From Nemophila menziesii (lineage: Eukaryota > Streptophyta > Magnoliopsida > Boraginales > Hydrophyllaceae), in contig JARWIR010000050.1 of the NCBI GenBank assembly GCA_029959085.1, forward strand, positions 3,472,001 through 3,536,000: a stretch of DNA of 64,000 nt, read 5' to 3'. The stretch's first letter is position 1. Each line of letters starts with the position of its first letter. The notes under the pieces were generated by a model. The model was not told where the DNA came from, made no database searches, and saw nothing but the letters and a program-made list of their open reading frames with translations. Position numbers and translations under genes: made by a program. Shown here piece after piece: positions 12,360-24,129 of the stretch.

Positions 12360-12698
12360 TTTACTTTAACATTGTTCTTTGACAAAAAAAAACTTAAAAA
12401 ATGTTTTATCCGATTTATAACATCAAAATTTAGAGTTTGCTCAAACTTTATTAACCAATACCTTTCAATTTATTTCGGGTGGTTTTTCTTTTTTTGCTTG
12501 GCAAGTAGCAAATTTTATATCATCAAACTTTTCAGAATACATGGGCCTATTGGGCTATTACAAGGATATAATAACAACAAACGACCTAACTTACTTTCTA
12601 ACTATAATGGGCCACTAGACCCAATTATAAAAGAACATAATAAGACAAACCAAATCTAGTCCACTTAGAAAGTACACCATACTTTCCAAAACGCCTTA

Positions 12699-15600
12699 TC
12701 ACTTACTCCATCGACTTATTGTCTCTTCCACCGCTTTTCTTTCTTTCCCTCTCTGAAACCTTGTGAAATTCTCTCGGAAAGCTGTTGAGATGTTATCAAA
12801 TATCATATCCTCCGATTGCATCTCTTGCTTGAACACTCTATTATTTCTCTCTATCCATATCAAGTATACAACAACCGATAGAAGAATCTTCAAGATGCTG
12901 TCAGATGAGTGGTGAGCTACGAACCAATCAATTAGGATTTGCCAATCAGTTACGATGGTTTTGACCCCTTGTTTCATTAAGCATATGTTCCAGATTCTCT
13001 TGGTTACTGAACATTCCCAATACATGTGATTTCTATCTTCACTTCTCAATTTGCAAAATTCGCAAATAGGGCTAGATATAACCCCCAAGATAAAAGCCTC
13101 TGTTTAGTAGCTATTCTATCAAGATGAACCAACCATAGAATAAATTTATATCTAGGAAAGCTTTTTGATTTCCACACTATGTTAGTCCATTTTTCAACCG
13201 GTTTTTTGATACGAATATGTTCATAAGTTTCTCGAAAAGTGAATTTACCTTTTCTTGTGTGCCTCCACTTAATCTTATCTGTTTCAGTACTGTTAAGCTC
13301 CATATACTTAGTTAATTCGTTCATAAATCTGAACTTTGCAGGCCATTTCCAGCTGTTGTTACTTATGAACTGTGATAATTTGCTGTTCACAAAGTAGCCT
13401 GAAACCAAATTGCTACTCTGTACATCATATAATCTCTTATGCTCAGGCAACCAATAGTCCCACCATAAAGATATACTCTTACCATCACCAATTCTATAAG
13501 AGATGAAATTCTTTGTAGTGTCCCTCATTTTCAAGATCTTTCTCCATCCCCATGATGTGTCCTGAGGGATTTCAACTTGCCAGAGTGATTTACCTTTTAG
13601 AAGAACTAGTTGCACCCAGTTTGACCATAATGTATTCCTGGGGAAGCAGCAGTTCCAAAGTAATTTAAGTATAGCAGTTTGATTCTGAACATAGGGGTTC
13701 TTTATCCCTAATACACCTTCACTATCTGGTAAGCAAATTACTTCCCAAGCTACCTTGAAGCCACCTTTAGACTCACTTGTTCCTTTCCAAAGATAAGTTG
13801 TAATCTTACTTTGGATACCTTTGATAATCTTTTTTGGGATAGCAAATATACTAAACCAATATGATGATAGGTTACTGAGCACCATTTTGATCAATTGGAG
13901 TCTTCCTGCAAATGATAAGCATTTAGAGCTCCAATGTTCTATCTGTTTGACTATTCTCGAAATGAGAGGCTTACAATCTTCTGAACTCAATCTGCCTGAG
14001 ATTAATGGAACCCCCAAATATTTCATGGGAAGTGTTCCCTCGGGTATTTGTAAAATATTCCAAATCTCTTCTTTTATTTTATCATTACAGCCCACATAGA
14101 ATATATGACTTTTATTTGTACTTATCTGTAGGCCTGAGAGTCTATAAAATATATCAAGACTCTCTTTTATAAGTTTGGCAGTTTCACATGTTGCCTTAAA
14201 GAACACCATAAGATCATCTGCAAACATTAAATTGTTGAGGTTCAGCTTCTTACATTTTGGGTGCCAATTAAAATCATTTCTTGACCTTATAGCTCTCATT
14301 AACTGGGTAAGTACTTCCATACAAATTACAAAGAGGTATGGGGAGATGGGGTCCCCCTGCCTTAGTCCCTTTTCTCCATTAAAGAACCCTTTGGGTCTAC
14401 CATTTATCATCAAACTGTAAGAAGTTGTGGTGAGACACATTTTTATCCACTTTATCATTATCACTGGATAATTAAAGGCTTCAAGAGTCTTGAGTACAAA
14501 GTCCCAGTCTAATGAGTCATAAGCTTTCATTAGATCCAGTTTCAATGTACATCTTTCGGATATTTTAGATCTTGAATAGCCTCTTACTAAATCTTGAGCT
14601 ATAAGAATGTTTTCCCCAATATTCCTATCTTGAACAAAAGCAGACTGATTATTAGAAATGAGGTTAGGTAATGTAACTTTGAGTCTGTTGGCTATTATCT
14701 TTGAGATACACTTATATATAACATTGCAACACGCAATGGGTCTATAGTTCTTAACTGAGCTTGGGTTCTGAATTTTAGGTATTAAAGTGATAGCAGCTGA
14801 GTTAACTTCTTTAAGCAACTGACAATCATTTAATGTGCTTTTTATGGCTTTACATACCTCCTGTCCTGTTATACTCCAAGTTTTCTTAAAGAAAGCTGAA
14901 GTAAATCCATCTGGTCCTGGACTTTTTGAACTATCAATAGAGAATAAGGCACTTTTAATCTCTTTATCAGATACAGGTTGGCTTAAATCTTCATGTAAGT
15001 CAGGTTCAATAACTTTTTTACAAATTCTTCTTATTATATCAGTACTATATTCTTCCTGATTATGTCTTTTTGTGCCTAGCAGGGTTTTGTAGAAATAAAT
15101 GAATTCACCCACTACTTCTTCTTCTTTAGTGGTAACTGTCCCATCCTCTTTAGTTATATTTAATATAGTATTCTGAGCTTTCCTACCATTTACCCACTTC
15201 ATGAAGTAAGAAGTATTTAACTCTCCATCTGATACCCAAATAGCTCTTGATTTTTGTCTCATTATTGATTCTTCCTTTAGCTTCTCAGATTGTATATCCT
15301 CAAGTAGCCTATTTTCTTCTTCAAGTAATGCCCCTGATATATTGCCTTGTAATCTTATTTTTTGAACATTACCAAGGCTATCTTGCATATGATTTATGAT
15401 GTTTGATATATTCTTGAAGTATATATTGTTAAACTCTTTTAATTCTTTTTTCAGGGCCTTAAGCTTCCTTGTAAGTATATACATGGGTGTGCCCTTGAAT
15501 TCAGTGTTCCATACCTTAGTTACCAATGGTATGAATTCCTCATGCTCCATCCATATATTATAGAATCTGAAAGGAACAGGTCCCTTACTTTTACTATTAA

Positions 15601-16294
15601 TAATACTTAAGTGTTGGCTACAATGATCAGAAACTCCAGGGGGTTTTAGAATCAAGCTTGTTTGTGTAAATTTTGCCAACCATGTAGAATTGACAAGAGT
15701 TCTATCAATTCTACTAGCCCTCATCTCCTTATCAGCTGCTCTATTAGTCCAAGTATATTTTGGCCCATTATATTTCATATCAGTTAGCTCTAAGTCATCA
15801 ATACATTGTATCATTTCCTCTGAGCTTTTAAAAAAAGCTGTACAGTTTAGTCTCTCTTCAATATTTGTGATCTAATTAAAATCTCCTTGAATGGCCCATG
15901 GTACATTTTTAGTAATACCATTCCATCCCCTGAGAGTGTCCCAAAGATGATGTCTAAGTTTATCATCATTAAGGGCATATACAGGGGTATAGGAAAACTC
16001 AGTATCTGATTGAATATGTTTGACCTTGCAAAGCATTGCTTGGTCAGTCATGTTGAGAACTGTAACAATCACCTTAGTGGGGTCCCAACAGGTCCAGATT
16101 CTTCCCTTATCATCTTGAGCATAATTTGTCACTACTTGCCATTTATTAAAAACTGAATTTATAACACTAGCTGACTTATGAATTTTGATCTTGGTTTCAA
16201 GGAAACTAAATAACCAAACTTCATTATTTATTACTTGCTTTAAGCAATCAACTTGCTTAAGCCTTTTATTCATGCCCCTCACATTCCAATTCAC
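12699..16294 (-). pseudogene. LINE G ORF2: endonuclease, reverse transcriptase, zf-RVT
   Basis: The domain order is clear. The AP-endonuclease opens W-N-V-R-G-M-N, has G-D-F-N near residue 140, then S-R-I-D-R and V-S-D-H-C. The RT has S-P-G-P-D-G-F-T, L-K-L-D-L-M-K-A-Y-D, G-L-R-Q-G-D-P and catalytic F-A-D-D. The zf-RVT cluster is C-E-F-C...H...C. Only two breaks were seen: a TAG stop at 15872-15874 just after GDFN (same frame on both sides) and a frameshift near 13085 before the zinc cluster. The first open codons lack an ATG (GTG at 16294), so initiation after ORF1 is unclear. The protein would nick DNA and copy its own RNA at the nick. The copy as read is not functional. Confidence 0.9.
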
Positions 16295-16299
16295 TATAA

Positions 16300-17606
16300 T
16301 TAAGAAGTTAAGGGGTCAGGAGGCTTTCTAGCAGCCACCTCTTGTACTTCACTTATGAGATTGTCCACTGAATCACTAATATTCATCTGATGAAGGATAC
16401 TAAAACTGTTGTTTGTACTTGTTGAGGCTTGATCAGTTTGATTTGCAGGTGGGGGAGTCCTTCTTGCTACTATTGTAGTCCAGGTTGGATCCTTATCTTT
16501 TTGATTTTCAGTTAAAGCATTGTCTATTGATCTCTTTGGTACCCAAACCTCTTTTGTGTTCCTACATGTTGTTTCAGAGTGACCCAACATTTTACACTTT
16601 TTACACAGTACAGGTTTCCATGTATATTTAACCAATACTATATCTATTGATCCTTGTCCCATATCAAGGTCAAAATCCTCAATAAGCTCTTGATTTAAAT
16701 CCATTTCTACGCAGACTCTAGCATAACTAAGTCTAGTATGGGAGGCTGTTATTTCATCCATTTGGATAGGCTTGCCTAAGGCACTAGCCACCACACTTAA
16801 CCCATCATTTGACCATAGTTCACCAGGCACTTGCCTGAGTTTCACCCAAACAGGTACTTTATCCAACTTAAACTTTTCAAAGTGAGTATTAGGCTTCTAT
16901 TTTCTTAGTAACAAAGGCCTATTGTTAACATGCCATAACTCACCTAGCACTTTTGAGCAGGCATCTTCAGTTTCAAATTTGAAAGTATATAACCCCTGTT
17001 TAGAGGTGCTAATAATGACTTTACCAAAATCCTTCCATTGTGTGTTAACCATATTTCTAACCATGTGGAAGGGTTGGGGTTTCTCAATAAATTGTCCCAC
17101 TAGACACTTATCCCAAGCTTTGCATCCATCTTCAATGATTTTTGGTGATGGAGCAACCCTAATTCTGCCATTAACAATTGTTGGTGAAACATAATCAAGT
17201 TTGTGTGCCTCTTTTATTGACCCATCAAACATTGAGCTCCAGGTTTTGGTTGGTGAAGCTTTTTGAGCAATTTCCCTAATTCCTGGATCTCTAGTTGGTA
17301 AAACTTGGGGGGAGTATGATGACTCTGTTCTGACTCCTCACTAGACACTGGATCTACAATTTTACTCGTAGATGAGGATAGGGGTGGAAAATCACCTTGA
17401 CTTGGCACATTTTGACTAGGTGGAGTTACAGATCTGGTATTATTAGTTACAGATCTGGCTCCACTCGCAACAGGTAGAACTTTCCCTACACTTCCTCTGT
17501 TAGTATTTACAATCGGGCTTTGATTTGACCCAAATCTCGTACTAACAGTTTGTTTTTGTTCTTTTAGGTCTACTTGTTGCGCCTTAGTTGCCCTTCCTTG
17601 AGCCAT
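16300..17606 (-). pseudogene. LINE G ORF1: DUF4283 and zinc-knuckle RNA-binding protein
   Basis: ATG at 17606 starts a Ser/Pro-rich leader with D-F-P-P-L-S. A DUF4283-like core follows (W-D-K-C-L-V-G-Q-F, then V-P-V-W-V-K-L). Next is a single knuckle C-K-K-C-x4-H-x4-C at about 16580-16620, and a low-complexity tail ends at TAA 16300-16302. This is the usual plant L1 ORF1, thought to bind element RNA. There are two breaks: a frameshift near 17215-17230 and an in-frame stop at 16897-16899. Confidence 0.85.
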
Positions 17607-17924
17607 GATCTAGCTACTCAGAAGGATATAGCTAGAGATTGGAGTAAGAAAGGAGAAAGAGAAGAAGCGAAATGAAGAAGACCAAGAAAAAACAGAGTAG
17701 TTAAGACGAATCTAAGCTAAAACTAGGAAAAAAGGTGTTTTTTGGATTGATTGAATGAAAATAAACGTTGTAACTAATTGGGTACACGTCAGCAAAGCTA
17801 ACGTGCACCTAAGATGTAACTAAACTTGAGAGAACTTTTCGCATGAAAGAGAATTTTTTTTGTTTAGTTTTTTTTTTTTTTTTTAGTCTTTGCTTGACCC
17901 TAACTAACTTATGCTAATGATTAT

Positions 17925-17973
17925 GTCCATGCAAATATTCTTCTTTTTTTTGGACGGGTCCATGCAAATATTC
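17925..17973 (-). mobile_element. Micro-insertion 1: A-tailed, 16-bp TSD
   Basis: GTCCATGCAAATATTC occurs at 17925-17940 and again at 17958-17973. Between them lie 17 bases (17941-17957) that read CCGTCC plus an A-rich tail on the minus strand. A perfect long TSD and an A tail point to target-primed retroposition of almost nothing but a tail. Confidence 0.7.
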
Positions 17974-17974
17974 A

Positions 17975-18022
17975 ATAGCTTGATTTATCCGCGTCCAAAA
18001 AAAAAAAAATAGCTTGATTTAT
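17975..18022 (+). mobile_element. Micro-insertion 2: A-tailed, 14-bp TSD
   Basis: ATAGCTTGATTTAT occurs at 17975-17988 and 18009-18022. The 20 bases between are CCGCGTCC followed by A12. It lies 2 bases from micro-insertion 1, in the opposite orientation, with the same GTCC-A(n) end. Confidence 0.7.
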
Positions 18023-18395
18023 TATAATATATTTATCCACTATACTAAAAGAAGATAACATATTTTCCACCCTCGTTAATTATCTTATTAGTGAGTAGAA
18101 GATGTGAAACGGAAACGAAAGAATCCGCTGGGCCCCAATTTGCAGACAACATGTGGTTGATTTGGGCTGTCAATATAATCAATAATCTATCGACCACCGA
18201 CGCCTTGTGTGATACATAATTGGCTGTCAAATTAACAATTGGCTTATGCTTCATTCTTCAAATATTTTTTCTATTTTCTAAGAATATGAATATATATTTT
18301 GTTGGGGGTTGAGAATAACAAACATATCATACAATTTTAACTTATTCCTAACCTAAAAAATTGGTGTAATAACTCGACCGAAGAATAATGTTGAT

Positions 18396-19657
18396 CTAAT
18401 GTTCTATGTCTGGCTTCTTTACTAGTGCAGCTGCTACTCCGTAAACATGTTTGAAGTAAACTGGGCCAACCTCGATTGTCAGTTTGTTAATCAATCTGAT
18501 CAACAGCTTAAGCCTCCACCTAACTGTCGATAATTGCATGATACCTTAAATGAATTCATGGTTATCGGAGAATATGGTCTTCTCCTCATTCCGATCTTGT
18601 CTCCCAATTTCTAGTGCAGTTATGTCTGTCTGAGCTTCCCCTTCTGCACTGGTGTTGAAGAAAGTTGTAGTCGTAAAATCCACTCGAGAACCATCATTTT
18701 TATTGATCTTGACAACTCCTACTCTCGTGAGATTATGTGCCTGGTCAAAACAAGTAAAAGCAATTTTCGTATGAAAATCGAGATTATTTTCTGAAGAGAG
18801 AATTATCCTTGTATTCGTGTCCTAGATTTAATCATTCCTGAACCAGGAACTTCCAAAATTCTCAGTCATATTCTTGTTAGTGATTCGAATTATCTCATCT
18901 GGTTCCATTATTTAGTTACTATGTCTGCTTTTCATTTTAGATTTCCATAAATTCCACACCATGAGTAAAACGCATGATATTATTACTTTCTTTTTCCATC
19001 CTCCGTCGATATACGTTTCTATAATCTTGAGCAACCACTGTCCCATCTCCATCTCAGTATCTTGAATATTAACTTGTAATGTTGATCTGACCTATACCAT
19101 CTTTGCAACTCCACATGTTAGTAGCAAATGTTCAACTGTCTATTTTTCCATACTACACAATCTGCACTCTACTTCTTCACAATTCCTTTTTTCTAAATTC
19201 CTGCTTGTTGGAATCACATTATTACAAGCTTTACAGTTGAGTATTCTAACTATTTTTGGTACATTCGATCTCCATAGTATTTTCCATAGCTCCCTACCTA
19301 CTGGAATATTTTCTGACTGGTGAGGTTCTTCAAACAACTCATGATCCGTAAGCACTTTGTATCCTGTTTTTGTTACATATACACCATTAGTTGAGTATGT
19401 CCAATCAATTTGCTGACGACCAATTTTTCCCATGTCATCTTGCCTTTTCACCTGAGTTCCACCAAAAGTTTGAAATTGCTATTATTAATTTGTTACAAAA
19501 TGTAACCGGAAATTAAAAAATAGATATTGAATTAGTTGGTAGCGCTTGCAAAACAGCTTTGGTAAGTACTTCTTTGCCCTCCTCCGAAAGCAAGTGTGCC
19601 TTCCATCCTTCTGTTTTTTTAAACAATTTTTCTGTGATCCATTGTAAGTATTGTATC
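18396..19657 (-). pseudogene. LINE H ORF2 C-terminal part (RT end, zf-RVT, RNase H)
   Basis: From the LTR border the minus strand reads E-G-K-E-V-L-T-K-A-V-L-Q-A, matching the G-K-E-V-L-I-K-A-V block after the RT palm. Then come W-T-Y-S-T-N-G-V-Y, I-L-W-R-S-N-V-P-K, N-V-I-P-T and C-R-L-C of zf-RVT (19451-19140). RNase H-like codons near 18700-18400 include V-K-I-N-K-N-D-G-S and V-Y-F-K-H-V, up to a stop at 18396-18398. At least four stops or shifts break it. Confidence 0.75.
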
Positions 19658-21020
19658 TGATGTCTCCATATTTTTGATATATTACTCTATACTTGAGACA
19701 TCATTTTAGGGGTATTTAGTACTTAATTTTGGGATTTTTCTTAATTTATTCATACTTAGTCATAATCAAAAAGGAAAGGTTTGGATACATTTGGGAAGTA
19801 AAGAAGCTAAGAAAACTGATGATATGTTCACTAATTAAATTGCTGCATAAAGTGGATCACGAATTTGGAGGAACCCTTTGACTAGCTTATGGATCTTTTA
19901 ATCGTGGCCGTTTTGATTGACCGTACATTAAATTTTGATATGTAGCGAAGGAGATATAACCAATCAATCTGCAAAGGTTTATCTTGTCCTACAATTTAGG
20001 AATACAAATTTTGGTAAGATTAGGGATCCTTAACTTGGGGATTACTCCATATTTCGACCAAAGGCTATATATATACATTCCTACCTTAGAGAAAGCATCA
20101 TTTCTATTCCTAATCAACCTTTAATCAACATAGAAGCAAGTCAGAAGAAGACAAAAAGGAGTTGGAAGCTGTTAATACTATTCAAACTCTTCACCTTTGT
20201 AATTTATTTTCTTTCTTTCTCTAGTGTGAACTAATTATATTTAGCTTGAGATTAGCATACAGGTATACACCCTATACTTTTTTTGTATCTCTTTTAATTT
20301 GGGATGTCCTTATACATTTTATTGAAATTGGTAGTGCTATCACTGTTTTTATGTGCTTTGATATATTGTCTGTAGTTCTTGTGCTTGCAAACATATAAGA
20401 TTACCATAGTAGTTGGATAGTCACCCGGAAGGTGTGTCTAATTATTGAAACACCACATAAACGTCTAGTGTGCGGTAGTGATCCTGGCGGGCTTGCATAA
20501 CTAGATAGTCATTAAGGTTTGAGATTAACCACCGATCATTGCGCAGGGTCCCCTTACCCAAGTCCCTTGGTAATTAGTTGGTTGCATCCTAAGTTCACCC
20601 AGAAGGGGGTTAGGAGGAATATTGGATCCTGTCCATTGCATATCACACAATTCTCCCATAGATAAATAATCATAGATTAAGGCTAGTGGGGATTACTTGC
20701 TACATCTCGAACTAAATTTCCATACTACTTCTTTCTTTCTATTTAGTTTACTGTCTTAATATTTAGTAGTTAACTGTTAGAGTCTTAAAAACCACAAAAA
20801 AATATAGAATCTTTTTCCGTATTATTTTATCTACTTCTTTTATTGCACTTTATAAATTCATTATCTACATCTAACTTTCGTAGTTCCCTGCGAACGAATT
20901 CTTCTTATCAATTAAACTTGTATACAATATGTGATACTTGCAAAGGGTAACATAGTGGGCTAGGGTGTTTAGTTCTTTTAATATTTATATCTTTATTTTA
21001 TCACACTCTAACCACCACTA
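19658..21020 (+). mobile_element. 5' LTR of element B (Athila-like)
   Basis: The LTR opens TGATGTCTCC (inner inverted copy 19694-19703) and ends ACCACCACTA just before a tRNA-Asp-type PBS, which makes it a 5' LTR of a plus-strand element. It has the shared LTR core (phrase CACCACATAAACGTCTAGTG near 20450) and the segment TCCCTGCGAACGAATT near 20885. The usual CCA end reads CTA here, a C-to-T change. It was inserted into LINE H. Confidence 0.9.
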
Positions 21021-21026
21021 AGTTTT

Positions 21027-21044
21027 TGGCGCCGCTGCCGGGGA
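21027..21044 (+). promoter_or_regulatory. Primer-binding site for tRNA-Asp (element B)
   Basis: TGGCGCCGCTGCCGGGGA lies six bases after the LTR end. It matches the 3' end of plant tRNA-Asp (PBS TGGCGCCGTTGCCGGGGA in Athila-type elements) except for one base. Minus-strand DNA synthesis starts here. Confidence 0.9.
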
Positions 21045-21140
21045 CGACGTCGTTAGTTTAGTGTTTTCACTTAGTGTTTTAATTTTAGTTAGTTCTATTT
21101 TTACGCTTTTGTTTTTAGTTTTCTATTTCGGTTTATTTAG

Positions 21141-22009
21141 ATGGCAAGTCCGAGAAATATAGAGCTTCCCATCTCATTCCGAGTGCAACCTAGAGGAATG
21201 CGGACTCCAGAAATCCAAGCCACTATGTTTAGGCCTGATCCAAGCATGATAGAGCAATTTTTGAGCCATGGTAAATTTAGTGGTGCTGCAAAACAAGATT
21301 CAGTCCGTTATCTTTAGAAATTCATGTAGACCTATGATGCCTACATCATCAAAGGTGTCACAAAGGAATAGATGTACTACGTTATGTTCCAATTCTTTTT
21401 GACCGGAAGTGCAAACGATTGGTATGACTACGAACGCCCCGATTCAATCCCAGACTGGGATAAACTCCAAGGAAAATTGCTAGGTCGATTCTATCTGATA
21501 AGTAGGCGCTTAAAAGATATGTTGAATTCGAGCCTTTCCATACAAGAATAAGGGGAAAGTGTTGGTGAAGCGTGGTTACAGTTCAACGAAAAGAAAGCGA
21601 GGTGTCCATTCTATATATCCTCGCCCGAATATTAATTAACCATGTTCTATGGAGGGCTCAACAACGAGTCCAAAACAAAAGTAGATAACTTAGGAGATGG
21701 AAGCTTTGTGTTATTAAATTTAGAAGATGCTCGTATCACCATGGAAAGAGTTATTGAAACAGAAAGAATTTGGCCATTAGAGGCAGAGGAAGAAGATTCC
21801 TTTACCACAACAAGGTTCGAACAATGCAGCCAACAACTCAAAGAATTACAATCACGTTTATAGAACGGTTTCATAGCCCATGTGATCCATATAAACACAT
21901 GATAAGGGCCATTCGAGTAATGGACCTTTGGATGAGATACGAAGGAAATCGAGGCTGGATTGTTAAAGCAATTCTCCCACGAGAAACAAGTTGACAGATG
22001 TACCATTAT
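21141..22009 (+). pseudogene. gag N-terminal part of element B
   Basis: ATG at 21141 follows the leader after the PBS. The frame shows Y-D-A-Y-I-I-K-G-V-T-K-E, Q-F-F-L-T-G-S-A-N-D-W-Y, W-D-K-L-Q-G-K-L-L-G-R-F-Y and F-Y-G-G-L-N, the retrotransposon gag (capsid) signature seen also in element C gag. Several in-frame stops occur (for example near 21315 and 21365). It ends abruptly near 22010 against a piece of LTR, so the rest of gag was deleted or displaced. Gag C-terminal codons in the same orientation resume at about 34384. Confidence 0.8.
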
Positions 22010-22056
22010 TTTAGTTTTTTTTTAGCATGAACTAATTTTCCCATAGCTTGGGTTTT
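22010..22056 (+). mobile_element. LTR fragment, left part, split by element C
   Basis: The phrase ACTAATTTTCCCATAGCTTG (22031-22050) matches the LTR core at about 1389-1410 in element A. The matching LTR continues at 33631-34381 on the other side of element C. The first several hundred bases of this LTR are missing at the junction with gag of element B. Confidence 0.75.
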
Positions 22057-23125
22057 TGGTGGTCCTTTGTGTGTTCTAAAAATAAAGAAATAAGTGAGAG
22101 AATCACAACCGCAAGTGTACGGTTGTCCCATGTAATAATAGTGATAAACATGATCGTTCGCAGGGACGGTATGGTTAACTACAATGCTTATCAATTAATG
22201 AATGATTGCACTTATAAAAGCAAATAAAAGATTTAATAGTTGATTGGTTGGTTTCTATTAATCCTAAGTATGAAAGACTAATATGAAAATGCAATTAAAT
22301 AACAAGACGCAAGTAAATAACGGTGAGACGCAAATATGAGCATGCAGTACTTGAGAGACGCAAGGGATCCTCCTAACTCTATTTAATATCATATGTTATT
22401 TAAGTGTCAAATTGGTCAATTGACATTGGTCGGGATTCAAGAATCTTTGTACCCCCGTCAGGGTGGACTACAAAGCTATTCTAGTGTTTCACAAGTCCCG
22501 TCAGGGTAAATATGATCCACTTTTGAATGGTTAAGCTAATTTACCTCATTGGCCCTAAGATTAATTATGTTTGTCAAATAATTTATATCTTATATTGATT
22601 AATTAATTCCATACCTAAACCCCCCGTCAAGATGATCCACACGCCACATATGTGGAATAGTTTAGATACTAACACATGTTCTTAGTTAGCTACTCCAAAA
22701 ACAGTAAATAATCACCAATTACAGAATAATGTAAAAGACCCAATTCGATTTAATTAAAACCCAAATTCAAACATATGAAATTCAGTAGTTTTAGGATTCA
22801 CCCATTAAGCATTCTCAAGTACTAAGAAGAATTAGATCATGCTAATTGAAAATAAAACTAAATTAAAAGAAATAAGACTTATATTGTTTTACAGAAATAA
22901 AAATAAGAAAAACCTAATTTCTGGAATTAGATTCGGCTGTGAATGGAGATATAGACACTCTCCAGCTCTTCAGCTTTCTTCTGTTTCCTTCGTTGACTTC
23001 TCTCTGATGCTTTTTCTTCTGAATAATGAGTTGTGTGAAAATTAGAAGTCAAAAGCTCCTTTTATAAGCTCCAAAACGGACCAGGCCTTGTCTTAAGGTT
23101 TAAGTTAAAAATTAAAAGCCCAAAT
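22057..23125 (-). mobile_element. 3' LTR of element C, lacking its outer third
   Basis: The segment is nearly identical to 32052-33133. Homology stops at about 23125, where the 5' LTR goes on for roughly 490 more bases to its TGATGTCTCCC end. In place of the missing part is ACCGGGTTCCCGGTT (23139-23153), the family palindrome of this element's spacer, and then unrelated 3' noncoding sequence. Confidence 0.88.
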
Positions 23126-24129
23126 CCGTTTTTTGCGGACCGGGTTCCCGGTTCCTACTGGAATGGAATTTTATTATTTTTTTCATTTTTTCTTTCTTTT
23201 TCATTCTTTTTCAATCCTGGCAAAGGGTTACAAGTATATATCATCTGCAATTGTGCTACAATACAAAACACATCAATCCCTACCCAATAATTTCCCCATA
23301 AGTGAACCCACCATCCCAAACTCAAGCTCGAGACATGTCTCAGGATCGTGATTCAAGTGCGGGTCATATGGTTATGCCTAATAATCTAAGGGATAATGGG
23401 CTTATATCGTGGCTACAAAAGAAAAGGCTAAAGGCTCAAAGTGGGCCAAGACGGATAAAATTAAAATAAGGGATAGAAGGCTAAAAAGGTCACAAATGGC
23501 TAACAAAGAACTGCCCCTATCATTTTCCTAAGTACATAGCTTGTCTTTATTTCATATCTAGGTGGGTTCTCTACTAATTAGGATTTTACGTTCTACACAC
23601 CAAACATATTCCTTAAGTACAAGCTTACTTCATTTGCATTGTTCATTAATTTTTCCTATCAATTACCTACGTTTGCATGCAATTCTAAATGCATTTTATA
23701 TCAATCCCTAAAGTCCACTATTTACTATCATAGATTTATCAAAAGTATGCTTAAAATGGATATTTAAAATCTTCTAGAGTCAAACGCAACTCCAAAAATT
23801 ATTTTATTGAAAGCAAATAAAACACATAACACATAAAAAAAACTGGGATGAGGCAACGAACCCCACCCCAAACTCAAAAATGAGCCGTGTCCACACGACT
23901 CGAAAAAGACTCAAAGCAATTAAACTAATATACACGAAAAAGGAAGGATTAGAAAACGTATCTTAACCAGCGCGTGGCTGGTTACCGGTGTTGCGTTCTG
24001 GACCCTTATCGCGCGTAAGAACGTCATAAATTGCGTTTTGAAGTGTGTTCACGCCAAGGATCAAATTTCGGATAAGGTCCAGCTCTTTTGTCACGTTTCC
24101 TAAAGTTGCAATCATCTTCTTGATTCTCT
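23126..24129 (-). other. 3' noncoding region of element C
   Basis: No ORF is credible. Blocks shared with elements D' and E include a hairpin with arms in 23882-23901 (GAGCCGTGT / ACACGACTC), a purine stretch reading GAGTTTGGGGTGGGG on the minus strand (about 23861-23876) and a second GAGTTTGGG at about 23315. A CT-rich tract lies at 23160-23215. Confidence 0.7.

Larger units (their letters stand above)
8160..12392 (+). mobile_element. Decayed plus-strand L1-type LINE, split by a solo LTR
   Basis: Three ORF2 pieces lie in order on the plus strand: RT (about 8160-9491), later RT (11001-about 11360) and RNase H (12111-12359). After the RNase H stop come a short 3' UTR and an A-run (12384-12392) that fits the poly(A) tail. 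The LTR at 9492-11000 interrupts the RT frame. The AT-rich 11400-12110 is either a second insertion or a decayed linker. The 5' end is uncertain. Confidence 0.75.
12483..17700 (-). mobile_element. LINE G: nearly full-length L1-type LINE
   Basis: This minus-strand element has a GA-rich leader (to about 17700, end uncertain), ORF1 (17606-16300), ORF2 (about 16294-12699) and a roughly 200-base 3' UTR running to an A-rich tail (complement of 12483-12495). ORF1 and ORF2 are almost adjacent, and gene order and sizes fit plant L1 elements. It is far better preserved than the other LINE pieces in the window. No convincing TSD was found, so the outer ends are estimates. Confidence 0.85.
17868..19657 (-). 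mobile_element. LINE H: 3' part of another L1-type LINE
   Basis: RT end, zf-RVT and RNase H coding (19657-18396) is followed by about 500 noncoding bases to a T-run at 17868-17884, which fits a minus-strand poly(A) tail. The upstream (5') part is cut by the LTR starting at 19658. Two micro-insertions interrupt the 3' region. Because the frame is badly decayed, LINE H looks older than LINE G next to it. Confidence 0.7.

Noticed and set aside
13821..15059. Plus-strand ORFs at 13821, 14175 and 14835
   Set aside because: They are antisense shadows of the well-supported LINE ORF2.
12450..17850. TSD for LINE G
   Set aside because: I compared the sequence beside the A-rich tail (about 12450-12483) with 17600-17860 and found no repeat longer than chance.
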